Origin: Thalassorhabdomicrobium marinisediminis
GTDB taxonomy: Bacteria > Pseudomonadota > Alphaproteobacteria > Rhodobacterales > Rhodobacteraceae
Length of the DNA stretch: 64,000 nucleotides
Assembly: GCF_003072065.1 (NCBI RefSeq)
Contig: NZ_QCYG01000011.1
Location: 1-64,000 of the forward strand
Reading direction: 5' to 3'
Each line of letters starts with the position of its first letter. Within the stretch, counting starts at the first letter, position 1. The notes under the pieces are model-generated. The model saw nothing but the letters and a program-made list of their open reading frames with translations, was not told the DNA's origin and searched no databases. Below are positions 26,021-34,737 of the stretch, piece after piece. A program made the position numbers and the translations under genes.

Positions 26021-28330
26021 TCACGGCGTCCTTTGTCCCTTCAACGCCTGTGCCAAAGCGGAGCCGAGGGCACTTTGCTCCCCATCGCCCTTAGGCGTTG
26101 CATGTCGTTTACCGCCTGATTTCGGCTTCGCTGCGGTCGCCTTGTTGCGCGATTGCCCTGCGCTGTTGTCTTTGCGCATCGTCAGTCCAATCCGTTTGCG
26201 GGGCACGTCGACCTCGGTCACCCGCACCCGCACCACGTCGCCGGCCTTCACAACCTCATGGGGGTCCTTCACGAAGCGGTCCGCAAGCTGGCTGACGTGA
26301 ACCAGCCCGTCCTGATGCACGCCAATATCGACAAAGGCCCCGAAGGCCGCGACGTTGGTGACGGTCCCTTCGAGCGACATGCCGGGCTTGAGATCGGTGA
26401 TGCTATCGATCCCCTCGGCAAAGGCAGCGGTCTTGAACGCCGGTCGCGGATCGCGCCCGGGTTTTTCCAGCTCGGACAGAATGTCGCGCACCGTGGGCAG
26501 GCCGAATGTTTCGTCCACGAATTGCTCGGCCCGCAGATTGGCCAGCGCACCAGTGTTGCCCATGATGTCGCGGACATCGCGCCCACAGGCCTGCACGATC
26601 TTGCGGGCTACGCCGTAGGCTTCGGGGTGGACCGACGACGCGTCCAAAGGCTCACTCCCGCCGGTGATGCGCAAGAAACCGGCGCATTGCTCATAGGCCT
26701 TCGGCCCCAGCCCGCGCACGCCGAGAAGGTCCTTGCGGCTGACATAGGCCCCGTTGGCATCACGGTGTTCCACGATGCTCTGCGCCAGCGACGGCCCCAG
26801 CCCCGCGATATGCGACAGCAGCGGCGCGGAGGCGGTGTTCAGATCGACGCCGACCGCATTCACGGCGTCCTCGACCACGGCGGCCAAGGATTGCGCAAGC
26901 TGGCGTTGATCCACGTCGTGCTGATACTGCCCCACGCCAATCGCTTGGGGTTCAATCTTAACCAGTTCGGCTAGCGGGTCCTGCAAACGCCGCGCGATGG
27001 ACACCGCCCCGCGAATAGACACATCGACATCGGGAAATTCGAGCGACGCCAACTCCGAGGCCGAATAGACCGAAGCCCCGGCTTCGGACACGATCACCGG
27101 CGTCGGGCGGGCGACACCCTCGGGCAGACGTTTAAGAACATCGACGACCAGCCGCTCGGATTCGCGGCTGGCGGTGCCGTTGCCGATGGCGATGAGCGAC
27201 ACGCTGTGCTTCTGGATCAGGTGGCGCAGGGTCTCCTCGGCGCCGGCCAGGTCCTTGCGCGGTTGGAACGGGTAGATCGTGGCGGTGTCCAGAAGCCGGC
27301 CGGTGCCATCGACGACCGCGATCTTGCATCCGGTCCGAATGCCCGGATCGAGCCCAAGGGTGGTGCGTGCACCTGCGGGGGCCGCCAGCAAAAGGTCGCG
27401 CAGATTGCGGGCGAAGACGTCGATGGCCGTCGCGTGTGATCTGCGCCGCAAGTCGGTCAACAGGTCCATGAACATCGACAGGCTCAGCTTGACGCGCCAC
27501 GTCCAAGCTGCGGCTTCGCGCAGCCAGACATCGCCGGGGCTCTGTCCGGCTAGGCCGATCTCGGCAGCAATGATCCCGACAAGACGCGTCAGACCGTCCT
27601 CATCCGCAGGACCGATATCGACCGTCACGATCTCTTCTTTCGAAGCGCGCAGAATGGCCAAGGCGCGGTGCGACGGGATCGTTGCCCATTTCTCGGAGTG
27701 GTTGAAGTAATCCGAAAACTTGGCCCCCGCCTCCTCCTTGCCGGGGTTCACGCGCGCCGTCACATGGGCAATCTCCTGCATCACCTGACGCAACCGGCCC
27801 AAGAGCGTGGCGTTCTCGGCGAGCTCCTCGGCCAGAATGTCACGTGCCCCGTTCAAAGCGTCCTTCTCCGTCGCTACGTTCTCGGAGAGGTAATCCCTGG
27901 CGAGCGTTTCCGGCACGGCCGTCCGGTCCGCCAGAATTGCCCGCAGCAAAGGCTCCAACCCGTTCTCGCGCGCGATCATCGCCCGCGTGCGCCGTTTCGG
28001 CTTGAACGGCAGATAAAGGTCCTCAAGCGCGGCCTTGGTCTCGGCCCCCGCGATCTGCCGCGTCAGATCGTCGGTTAGTTTTCCCTGATTTCTGACCTCA
28101 TCTAGGATCGATGCGCGGCGTTTCTCGAGATCCCGCAAATAGTCCAGCCGCTCGGCCAGCTTACGCAGTTGCGCATCATCCAGACCGCCGGTCACCTCTT
28201 TGCGGTAGCGGGCGACGAATGGCACGGTATCGCCGCCATCCAGCAGCGCCACCGTGGCCCTGACCTGTTCGGGGCGGGCATCAATGTCACCGGCAATGGT
28301 GCGGGCAATTCGGTCGGCTACGGCGGTCAT
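26021..28330 (-). CDS. tex: Tex family RNA-binding transcription accessory protein
   Basis: A 769-residue protein with the full Tex layout. The N-terminal helical region contains VPFVARYRKEVTGGLDDAQL, and a YqgF-like nuclease fold has TTLGLDPGIRTGCKIAVVD. Helix-hairpin-helix segments (HIAGLGPSLAQSIVEHR, LGVRGLGPKAYEQC) follow. A C-terminal S1 RNA-binding domain at about residues 645-715 contains GMSLEGTVTNVAAFGAF. The tail is basic and low in complexity. Tex is a widely conserved factor associated with transcription and RNA processing; its exact role is poorly defined. It stands alone, divergent from the thiamine-precursor operon. Length is normal. Confidence 0.93.
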   Translation of the reverse strand: MTAVADRIARTIAGDIDARPEQVRATVALLDGGDTVPFVARYRKEVTGGLDDAQLRKLAERLDYLRDLEKRRASILDEVRNQGKLTDDLTRQIAGAETKAALEDLYLPFKPKRRTRAMIARENGLEPLLRAILADRTAVPETLARDYLSENVATEKDALNGARDILAEELAENATLLGRLRQVMQEIAHVTARVNPGKEEAGAKFSDYFNHSEKWATIPSHRALAILRASKEEIVTVDIGPADEDGLTRLVGIIAAEIGLAGQSPGDVWLREAAAWTWRVKLSLSMFMDLLTDLRRRSHATAIDVFARNLRDLLLAAPAGARTTLGLDPGIRTGCKIAVVDGTGRLLDTATIYPFQPRKDLAGAEETLRHLIQKHSVSLIAIGNGTASRESERLVVDVLKRLPEGVARPTPVIVSEAGASVYSASELASLEFPDVDVSIRGAVSIARRLQDPLAELVKIEPQAIGVGQYQHDVDQRQLAQSLAAVVEDAVNAVGVDLNTASAPLLSHIAGLGPSLAQSIVEHRDANGAYVSRKDLLGVRGLGPKAYEQCAGFLRITGGSEPLDASSVHPEAYGVARKIVQACGRDVRDIMGNTGALANLRAEQFVDETFGLPTVRDILSELEKPGRDPRPAFKTAAFAEGIDSITDLKPGMSLEGTVTNVAAFGAFVDIGVHQDGLVHVSQLADRFVKDPHEVVKAGDVVRVRVTEVDVPRKRIGLTMRKDNSAGQSRNKATAAKPKSGGKRHATPKGDGEQSALGSALAQALKGQRTP

Positions 28331-28491
28331 GGGGCATCCTCAAGCTGTCTGGATGATCCGTGATACCGGTGATGCGACCGGGGGCCAAGCGCGTATTCTG
28401 CGCGCGGATCGGCGCCGTCCGCGCGCCCCGCTGTTCGGGATTTTCGGCCCGGTTGACAACCGGAATCGGCCGCCCGATAGTGCCCCCACAT

Positions 28492-28577
28492 AACCAGGGG
28501 TGCTCCGGTCCGGAGCTGAGATACGCATGAGGCGTAGACCCTTCACAGCTGATCTGGGTAATGCCAGCGGAGCGAGG
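28492..28577 (+). ncRNA. TPP riboswitch (THI box)
   Basis: The segment has the conserved THI-box elements in order: GGGGTGC (28497-28503), GCTGAGA (28515-28521), ACCCTT (28538-28543) and CTGATCTGGGTAATGCCAGC followed by GGAG. These form the pyrimidine- and pyrophosphate-sensing helices of TPP riboswitches. The GAGG at 28574-28577, in the closing helix region, is also the ribosome-binding site of the next gene, so TPP binding probably blocks translation directly. It controls the following four-gene transport operon. Confidence 0.92.
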
Positions 28578-28584
28578 TGCAGCA

Positions 28585-29196
28585 ATGTTCATAGGCGCGC
28601 AAGTGTCACTGTATCCGATGACGTCCGATTTCGTGGATGTCATCATGACCGGGCTTGAGGCCCTTTCCCCTTACGAGGCTGATCTCAGGATCGAGACCGA
28701 CGACATGTCGACGCTGATGGTCGGGGCGCCGGAGCCGCTGTTCGCCGCGATCCGCGATCTGTTCGCGGCGGCGGCCAAACGGCCCGAACATGTGACGATG
28801 CACGTGACCTTCTCGCGCGGCTGCCCCGGTGAGCCGGACGACCCGAGCTGCCGCTGCGAAACGTTGGAGCAGGCGCAGGAGCAATCCCTGAGCGACCGGC
28901 AAGCGCTGGCCGCACAAGCGGTCGTTCAGGCCCCCGATCTGGGCGTCGGGATCGATGTGCAATTCTCGCTCTATGTCATGGGGTCCGGCAACCACATGGA
29001 TGAAATCTACGGCTGCATCGACTTTCTGAAGGGCAGCGGCACCTTCCACGGGTCCAAGAACTTCTGCACACGTCTGCGCGGGGATGCCGGCGCGGTGTTC
29101 GAAACGCTGCGACAGGCGTTCTTGCGCTTCGGTCCGGCGCAGGGGCACGTGACCATCGACATGACGGCCTCGGCCAACAGTCCCAGCCTGCGCTGA
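28585..29196 (+). CDS. ykoF: YkoF-like thiamine/HMP-binding protein
   Basis: A 203-residue soluble protein made of two related YkoF-type domains: FIGAQVSLYPMTSDFVDVIM at the start, and VGIDVQFSLYVMGSGNHMDE with FHGSKNFCTRL in the second half. Bacillus YkoF binds thiamine and its hydroxymethylpyrimidine part. An ATG at 28585 follows GAGG by seven bases; the frame is open from 28561, but that part is inside the riboswitch. It is the first gene of a TPP-controlled operon with an ABC importer, so a role in capturing or handling pyrimidine precursors is likely. A CRCE cysteine pair sits in the linker. Confidence 0.85.
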   Translation: MFIGAQVSLYPMTSDFVDVIMTGLEALSPYEADLRIETDDMSTLMVGAPEPLFAAIRDLFAAAAKRPEHVTMHVTFSRGCPGEPDDPSCRCETLEQAQEQSLSDRQALAAQAVVQAPDLGVGIDVQFSLYVMGSGNHMDEIYGCIDFLKGSGTFHGSKNFCTRLRGDAGAVFETLRQAFLRFGPAQGHVTIDMTASANSPSLR

Positions 29197-29244
29197 GATG
29201 TGACGGAGACGGAAGCGGGCGCGTGAGCCCTGCATCCGGAGCAT

Positions 29245-30006
29245 ATGACACGCATCAAACATCTCTTTCCGGCCTTCGTGTTGCTGGCGGCTTTCCTCGG
29301 CCTATGGGAAGGCTACGTGGCCCTGACCGGCGCCCCGGCCCTTGTGTTGCCCGCCCCGAGCGACGTGGTGAACGGCTTGCGGGTCGAGTGGGACGACATC
29401 GCGCGGCACACGCTGGCCACGCTGGGGGTCGCGGTGGTGGGCTTCAGCCTTTCGGTCGCTTTCGCCTTCATAGTTTCGGTCGTCCTGCATTTCTCGGGCT
29501 GGCTGCGCCGGGGCCTGATGCCGCTTCTTGTCGCCAGCCAGACGGTGCCCATCGTCGCCCTCGCGCCGCTGATGGTGCTGTGGTTCGGGTTCGGTTTGCT
29601 GCCGAAGGTGCTGCTGGTGATCCTTGTGACCTTCTTTCCCATGGTGGTCAGCCTGACGGCGGGCTATGCCAGCCTGCCGCGCGCGTTCCGCGACCAATTG
29701 GTGTCCATGGGGGCCACGCGATGGAGCGTCTTTCGTCGTGCCACTCTGCCCTCGGCGCGGACGCAGTTCTTTTCGGGGCTCAGGATTTCGGCGACCTATG
29801 CCATCGTCGCCACGATCTTCGCCGAATACGCAGGTGCGCGGCGGGGGCTTGGCATCTACATCCTTGCGGCCAAGAACAATTTCCGCGCCGATCTTGTCCT
29901 GTCCGCGGTGCTGGTCTCGGCCTGCCTGACGCTCGCGCTTTTGTCCGTGATCGCGGGGATCGAACGGATAACAGGCCGCCGGTATCGACGGGGCGCCCAT
30001 GCTTGA
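29245..30006 (+). CDS. thiX: Thiamine-precursor ABC transporter permease
   Basis: A 253-residue permease of the SsuC/TauC-like family, with six or so hydrophobic segments (HLFPAFVLLAAFLGLW at the start). Its coupling loop is RDQLVSMGATRWSVFRRATL, and EYAGARRGLGIYIL follows. ThiX proteins import hydroxymethylpyrimidine compounds together with ThiY and ThiZ. Its last eight bases overlap the ATPase gene, so translation is coupled. The riboswitch upstream gives the functional assignment; the sequence alone would only say nitrate/sulfonate/taurine-type permease. Confidence 0.85.
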   Translation: MTRIKHLFPAFVLLAAFLGLWEGYVALTGAPALVLPAPSDVVNGLRVEWDDIARHTLATLGVAVVGFSLSVAFAFIVSVVLHFSGWLRRGLMPLLVASQTVPIVALAPLMVLWFGFGLLPKVLLVILVTFFPMVVSLTAGYASLPRAFRDQLVSMGATRWSVFRRATLPSARTQFFSGLRISATYAIVATIFAEYAGARRGLGIYILAAKNNFRADLVLSAVLVSACLTLALLSVIAGIERITGRRYRRGAHA

Positions 30007-30739
30007 GGTGCGCAATCTGACCATCCGGGCGGGCGCGGAGCCGCTGGTGAAGGATCTGTCGCTCAGCCTTGCCGAAGGCAGCTTGACCTGTCTGATCGGC
30101 CCCTCGGGCTGCGGCAAAAGCTCGGTCATCAAATGGCTGGCCGGCGTGCTTGCGCCGGAACTGACGGCGCAGGGGCGGGCTACGATCGACGGCGTGCTCG
30201 CCCGTTTCCCGCACCACGACATCGCCTATCAGCCGCAACAGGACGCGCTGTTTCCATGGCTCACCACCGTCGAGAACGCGGCCCTCGGGCTTGAGATCGG
30301 CGGCATGGACCGGCGGGCCGCTCGGGCGCGCGTGACCGAACTCTTGCCAATCTTCGGGCTGGAGGAGCATGAGGACAGCTTCCCCGATCAATTATCCGGC
30401 GGCATGCGCCAGCGCGCCGCGTTCCTGCGCACCATCGTTCAAGACACGCCGGTGCTGCTGCTGGATGAGCCGTTCTCTGCGCTGGATGCGGTGACCCGCC
30501 TGCGCTTGCAGGACTGGCTGCTTGAACGGCTGGCCGAGCGCCCGCGCGCCGTCCTGATGGTCACCCACGACCTGTACGAGGCAACCCAGATGGCCGACCG
30601 GGTGCTGGTCATGACCGGCGGGCCGGGTCGCATCGTGGCAGACATCCCCATCCCCACACCCATCGGCGCGCGCAGCGAGACTGCGTTGGCCGGGACCCGC
30701 TCAACCCTGAAACGCATGTTATTGAAGGATACATCATGA
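29999..30739 (+). CDS. thiZ: Thiamine-precursor ABC transporter ATPase
   Basis: A 246-residue ATPase with Walker [21 protein letters not shown]-loop AYQPQQDALFPWLTTVENA, signature DQLSGGMRQRAAFLRTI, Walker B VLLLDEPFSALDAVTRLR and H-loop MVTHDLYEATQMADR. These are typical of SsuB/TauB/ThiZ proteins. It starts inside the end of thiX and ends in an ATGA overlap with the binding-protein gene. Role as the energiser of the HMP importer is inferred from the operon and riboswitch. Confidence 0.87.
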   Translation: MLEVRNLTIRAGAEPLVKDLSLSLAEGSLTCLIGPSGCGKSSVIKWLAGVLAPELTAQGRATIDGVLARFPHHDIAYQPQQDALFPWLTTVENAALGLEIGGMDRRAARARVTELLPIFGLEEHEDSFPDQLSGGMRQRAAFLRTIVQDTPVLLLDEPFSALDAVTRLRLQDWLLERLAERPRAVLMVTHDLYEATQMADRVLVMTGGPGRIVADIPIPTPIGARSETALAGTRSTLKRMLLKDTS

Positions 30740-31713
30740 AGATCGCCCCCCTGAGCCTTAGCCTTGGCCTTGCGGCCACGTCCCTTGCCGCCGATGAGGT
30801 GAGCATCGCCCTCGACTGGACGCTGAACACCAACCACATCGGTCTTGTTGTCGCGCAAGAGAAAGCCTTCTACGCCGACGCGGGGCTGACGGTGGACATC
30901 CTGCCCTATTCCGACACCGCCTCAACCGCGCTTCTGGCCGCGGGGGCCGTGGACTTCGCCTATATGACCGCGCTCGGTTTCATGTCCGCCAAGGCGGGCG
31001 ACGCGCCGATCACGGCGCTTTGGGCCACAATCCAGAAAGAGGCCGGGCGGCTGGTTTACAACAGCAACAACGACGCGATCTCGCGCCCTGCGGATCTGGA
31101 GGGCAAGACCTACGCAGGCTTTGGAAGCGCCTGGGAAGACGCCCTGATCTCAACCATGATCGAGGCGGACGGCGGCACAGCGGACTACGACACGGTGACG
31201 CTGGGCACGGGCGCCTATGAGGCGCTGGCCTCGGGCGCGGTCGATTTCACGCTTGAGGTCACCACCTGGGAAGGGGTGAACAGCACGCTTCTGGGACACG
31301 AGCAGTCGCATTTCGTCTATGCCGATTATGGCGTCCCCGAACCGCAAGGGGGCTACATCGGCACGCAAACCGCGCTGCTGGAAAGCGACCCCGAGACGGT
31401 GGACGCCTTCATGCAGGCGACCCAGCGGGGCTACGCATGGGCCGCCGCCCATCCGCAGGAAGCGGCCGAAATCCTGATCGGCGCGGGTGATTTCCCCAAT
31501 GAAGACCTCGTCCGCGGCTCCATGCGCGTGATCGACGAAGGCGGCTATCTGACCGATGGCACGACGCCCGTGGGCCAGATCGACGAAGCCCGTCTGACGG
31601 AAATGGCGCAGTTCCTTTATGACAGCGGCGTGCTGCGCGGGACCGACGGCCAGCCCCTTGCATGGCCTGGTAGCGTGTCGGACTGGTTCGACCAAAGCTG
31701 GATGGCCGAATAA
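30736..31713 (+). CDS. thiY: NMT1/THI5-like HMP-binding periplasmic protein
   Basis: A 325-residue solute-binding protein. The signal peptide is short (about residues 1-18, ending SLAA). The mature protein begins EVSIALDWTLNTNHIGLVVA, a signature of the NMT1/THI5-like family that includes ThiY, the binding protein for formylaminopyrimidine/HMP. DFAYMTALGFMSAKAG and AGFGSAWEDALISTM line the expected cleft. It is last in the TPP-riboswitch operon. The substrate is a thiamine pyrimidine precursor by inference; thiamine itself usually uses ThiB, which looks different. Confidence 0.87.
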   Translation: MKIAPLSLSLGLAATSLAADEVSIALDWTLNTNHIGLVVAQEKAFYADAGLTVDILPYSDTASTALLAAGAVDFAYMTALGFMSAKAGDAPITALWATIQKEAGRLVYNSNNDAISRPADLEGKTYAGFGSAWEDALISTMIEADGGTADYDTVTLGTGAYEALASGAVDFTLEVTTWEGVNSTLLGHEQSHFVYADYGVPEPQGGYIGTQTALLESDPETVDAFMQATQRGYAWAAAHPQEAAEILIGAGDFPNEDLVRGSMRVIDEGGYLTDGTTPVGQIDEARLTEMAQFLYDSGVLRGTDGQPLAWPGSVSDWFDQSWMAE

Positions 31714-31794
31714 CCAAGGCCAAGCGACCACCAGCCATAGAAGGGCCGCGCTATTCTCCCGCGCGGCCCGTAGAGAGGCATCTGACGGCAACCC

Positions 31795-31938
31795 TCACCG
31801 GCCGAGCGTGGGCCATAGTGGCCACGGCGCAGGCCCGTCGTGGTCCGACGGTAGCCCGATATCACGCCGCAGATACGCGCTCAGCGTGTCAGAGGTGGGC
31901 GATGTCTGCCGCGCGGTCCGAAACAGGCGTTTGAACAT
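31795..31938 (-). CDS. Small DUF1127-like protein
   Basis: A 47-residue basic protein (FKRLFRTARQT at the start) ending in a segment LSAYLRRDIGLPSD that matches the DUF1127 theme of a helix followed by RDIGL. AAGGA lies before the ATG. In alphaproteobacteria such mini-proteins are linked to RNA turnover and to phosphate and carbon metabolism. It is divergent from the LysR gene at 32034. The C-terminal Pro/Trp-rich tail is not typical, so the call is tentative. Confidence 0.5.
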   Translation of the reverse strand: MFKRLFRTARQTSPTSDTLSAYLRRDIGLPSDHDGPAPWPLWPTLGR

Positions 31939-32033
31939 CTTCGCATTCCTTACATGAACAATTTTCTTGAACATCGACTGCAAGGGCTGTTCTGTGAAAC
32001 GGATAGACAACATGACTTCCATCAATTTCTCTC

Positions 32034-32969
32034 ATGATAGTGAACTCGACCGCCCTGCCCTCCCTGACCTGCCTGCGCGCCTTCGTTGCGGTGGCGGAGC
32101 TGAAAAACTTCACCCGCGCCGCCGAGGCGCTCGGGTTGACGCAGACGGCGGTCAGCCACCAGATCGCGCAGCTTGAGGAGTTCGTCGGCAAGCCGGTCTT
32201 CGTGCGCAGCCGGACGGGTGCGGTGCTTACGCCGGCGGGGCGGACGTTGCGTCCCGCGGTCGAGGGCGGGCTTGCCCTGTTGCGCGACGGGGTCGCCACC
32301 GCCCGCCGGGCCGGTGCGGCGGGCCGTCTGACCCTCCAGACGACACCGGAATTCGGCGCGCAATGGCTTGCCCCGCGTCTTGAAGGTTTTTTGCGCGACA
32401 ATCCGGACATTTCGGTCAACCTGTCGATGGACTACCGCCGCGCGGACCTGAAAGCCGGAGAGGCCGATCTGGCGGTCTGGCTGGGCGGCGCCAGCCCGGA
32501 GCTGGACAGCCGACGGCTCAGGCTGGAGGAGGAGTTCCCGGTCTGCGCGCCCGACGTTGCCAAAACCCTGCCACCCACCAAAGCCTTCTGCGCCGCGCCC
32601 CTGCTGCGCTATCGCGGCGGGCGTCATACGGTGCTGGATTGGGAACGGTGGCTGGTGCAGATCTACGGGGAAGCGCTCGCAAAGGACGCCCGGATCGCGC
32701 GCCATCTTGACGACCGCTCCACCCCCGAGTTCGAGACCTTTTCGGCGATGCTTGACGCCTGCCGCGCCGGTGCCGGCTTCGCCTTGGTGCGATCCTCTCT
32801 TGTGGCCGATGATCTGGCGGCCGGACGGCTTGTGAGGCCGGTCGAGGAGGCGATCTTGTCAGACCTGCACCATTACATCGTCGCCGATCGCGCCGCGCTG
32901 GACCGCCCCGAGGTTCGGGTCTTCCATGACTGGATCGTCGCCCGGGCGCACGATGACGGGTCTTCGTAG
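32034..32969 (+). CDS. LysR-type regulator, GcvA-like
   Basis: A 311-residue regulator. The helix-turn-helix (about residues 10-65) reads LRAFVAVAELKNFTRAAEAL and LTQTAVSHQIAQLEEFVGK. The effector domain begins GRLTLQTTPEFGAQWLAPRL, the form seen in GcvA-like LysR proteins. No good ribosome-binding site precedes the ATG; a GTG two codons later is an alternative. It lies between a divergent DUF1127-like gene and a downstream sulfur-metabolism gene, either of which could be its target. The intergenic space to the divergent gene is only about 95 bases. Confidence 0.88.
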   Translation: MIVNSTALPSLTCLRAFVAVAELKNFTRAAEALGLTQTAVSHQIAQLEEFVGKPVFVRSRTGAVLTPAGRTLRPAVEGGLALLRDGVATARRAGAAGRLTLQTTPEFGAQWLAPRLEGFLRDNPDISVNLSMDYRRADLKAGEADLAVWLGGASPELDSRRLRLEEEFPVCAPDVAKTLPPTKAFCAAPLLRYRGGRHTVLDWERWLVQIYGEALAKDARIARHLDDRSTPEFETFSAMLDACRAGAGFALVRSSLVADDLAAGRLVRPVEEAILSDLHHYIVADRAALDRPEVRVFHDWIVARAHDDGSS

Positions 32970-33043
32970 CCGGTCCCCGCGCCTGCCGCGCGGCCCGGAA
33001 CATCCGGCGCACCTGCGTGGTTTGTCTGACAGGAGGACCCGAT

Positions 33044-34435
33044 ATGACCCTACGATTCGAACAGATTCTGGCCGATGGCGTCGCCGAATGCTCCTACCTG
33101 CTGGGCGACGACGCAACCCACACCTGCGCGGTTGTCGATCCCCGGCCGGACGTGGAGATCTACCTTGAGGCCGCCCGCCGTTTCGGTCTGGCCATCACCC
33201 ATGTGTTTGAAACCCACATCCACGCCGATTTTCTGAGCGGCGCGCGTGAACTGGTGGACCGGCTCGGGGGGCAGGCAAAGCTTTACGTCAGCACCGAGGG
33301 CGGCGCCGAATACGGGTTTGAGCATGAGCCCGTGCGCGACGGCGACGAATTTACCTTTGGCGGCATGCGGATGCGGGCCCGTTTCACGCCCGGACACACG
33401 CCCGAGCATATGTCCTATCTGCTTTTTGACGGCGACACCGAAACCCCTTGGGGTGTCCTGTCGGGCGATGCCTTTTTCGTCGACAGCGTCGGACGCCCCG
33501 ATCTACTGGGCGACGATCAGTCTGACGCGCTGGCCGAACAGCTTTTCCACACGGTCCGCGACGTCTTCATGGCGCTGCCCGACGATGTGATCCTTTACCC
33601 CTGCCACGGCGCGGGGTCGGCCTGCGGGCCGGATATCGGTGACCGCATGTCCTCCACCATCGGTTATGAACGCCGGTTCAACCGCTACGCCCGCATCGAA
33701 GACCTCGATGCGTTCAAAGAGGCGATTTTGGGGGACGCGCCGCCGGTGCCGAACCATTACCCACGCATGAAGAAGGTCAATTCCGACGGCCCCGAAGTAC
33801 TGCGCAACCTGCCACGGATCGAGCCGATGACGGTGCAGCGTTTCGCCGAAGCCGCGGAGGGCGGCGCCCAACTGCTCGACGTGCGCGACATGCTGGATTT
33901 CGGCGCCGGTCACGTGCCGGGAAGTCTCAATATCGGGGCCCGGCCCGAGCTTTCGGTCTGGGCCGGCTGGCTGCTCGACCCGGAGCGCCCGATCCATCTT
34001 GTCCTGCACGATGATCGTGATCTGCCCCGGGTGCTGCGGCTGCTGTGGCGCACGGGCTTTACCGATTTTGGCGGCTATCTTGCAGGCGGCATGGCCGCCT
34101 GGCGCGAGGCGGGCCGCGATTTTGCCCAGCTCGCCCAGGTCTCGGTGCATGAGCTGAAGAAAGCGGAAGATCTGCAACCGCTCGACGTGCGCAAGCCCGA
34201 CGAATGGGAAAGCGGCCACATCCCCGGCGCGCGCCACGCCTTTCTTGGAACGCTGCGCGACGACCTCGACAGTCTTGATCGTGCGGCCGCCTATGCCACC
34301 TATTGCGCCAGCGGTTTCCGCGCGTCGATTGCGGCGAGCCTGTTGAAAAAGAACGGCTTTGAACATGTGCGCAACGTGCCGGGAAGCTGGAAAGCCTGGC
34401 AAGCCGCAGGCTACGCCGTCGAACAGCCGGAGTGA
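33044..34435 (+). CDS. Metallo-beta-lactamase/rhodanese fusion (persulfide dioxygenase-like)
   Basis: A 463-residue protein. The N-terminal metallo-beta-lactamase fold (about 1-240) has THIHADFLSG, TPGHTPEHMSY, GDAFFVDSVGRPDL and YPCHGAGSACG, which is the ETHE1/Blh-like set of metal ligands with Phe at the usual second His of HxHxDH. Two rhodanese domains follow. In the first (about 265-355) the active Cys loop is replaced by LVLHDDRDLP, so it is probably inactive; in the second, YCASGFRAS keeps the Cys. Such fusions detoxify sulfide-derived persulfides. AGGAGG precedes the ATG; the frame is open slightly upstream without signals. Confidence 0.88.
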   Translation: MTLRFEQILADGVAECSYLLGDDATHTCAVVDPRPDVEIYLEAARRFGLAITHVFETHIHADFLSGARELVDRLGGQAKLYVSTEGGAEYGFEHEPVRDGDEFTFGGMRMRARFTPGHTPEHMSYLLFDGDTETPWGVLSGDAFFVDSVGRPDLLGDDQSDALAEQLFHTVRDVFMALPDDVILYPCHGAGSACGPDIGDRMSSTIGYERRFNRYARIEDLDAFKEAILGDAPPVPNHYPRMKKVNSDGPEVLRNLPRIEPMTVQRFAEAAEGGAQLLDVRDMLDFGAGHVPGSLNIGARPELSVWAGWLLDPERPIHLVLHDDRDLPRVLRLLWRTGFTDFGGYLAGGMAAWREAGRDFAQLAQVSVHELKKAEDLQPLDVRKPDEWESGHIPGARHAFLGTLRDDLDSLDRAAAYATYCASGFRASIAASLLKKNGFEHVRNVPGSWKAWQAAGYAVEQPE

Positions 34436-34737
34436 CAGGCGATGCGCGCGTGCCATCGCAGAACACGGGGCCGCAGGCTGCGCCATTGGCCTGCGGTCCT
34501 GCGTTTGCCGGTTAAAAAACGGATTGGCGCGGGCGCAATTGTAAATCGGCCTCTATTGCGCGGTCGTGCCTTAAAAGATTTCCTCTGCTTCGAATTGACA
34601 ATTGTTCTGAACCTGTTGTTCTGGCATCGAAAGACCCTGCACAAACGCAATAGCCCTTTACCATGACCGGTTTTGTCACCCTATTGTGCAAGTCTTGAAC
34701 CACTGCGCGACTCCGTCGCCGACAATCGTTTCAGGAG
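34436..34737. other. Intergenic region with a terminator-like hairpin
   Basis: About 300 bases between two plus-strand genes. A hairpin with stem CCGCAGGC / GCCTGCGG (34471-34478 and 34489-34496) lies some 36 bases after the upstream stop and is a plausible terminator. The rest is AT-richer and probably holds the promoter for the nuclease-like pair. I see no small gene. Confidence 0.45.
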
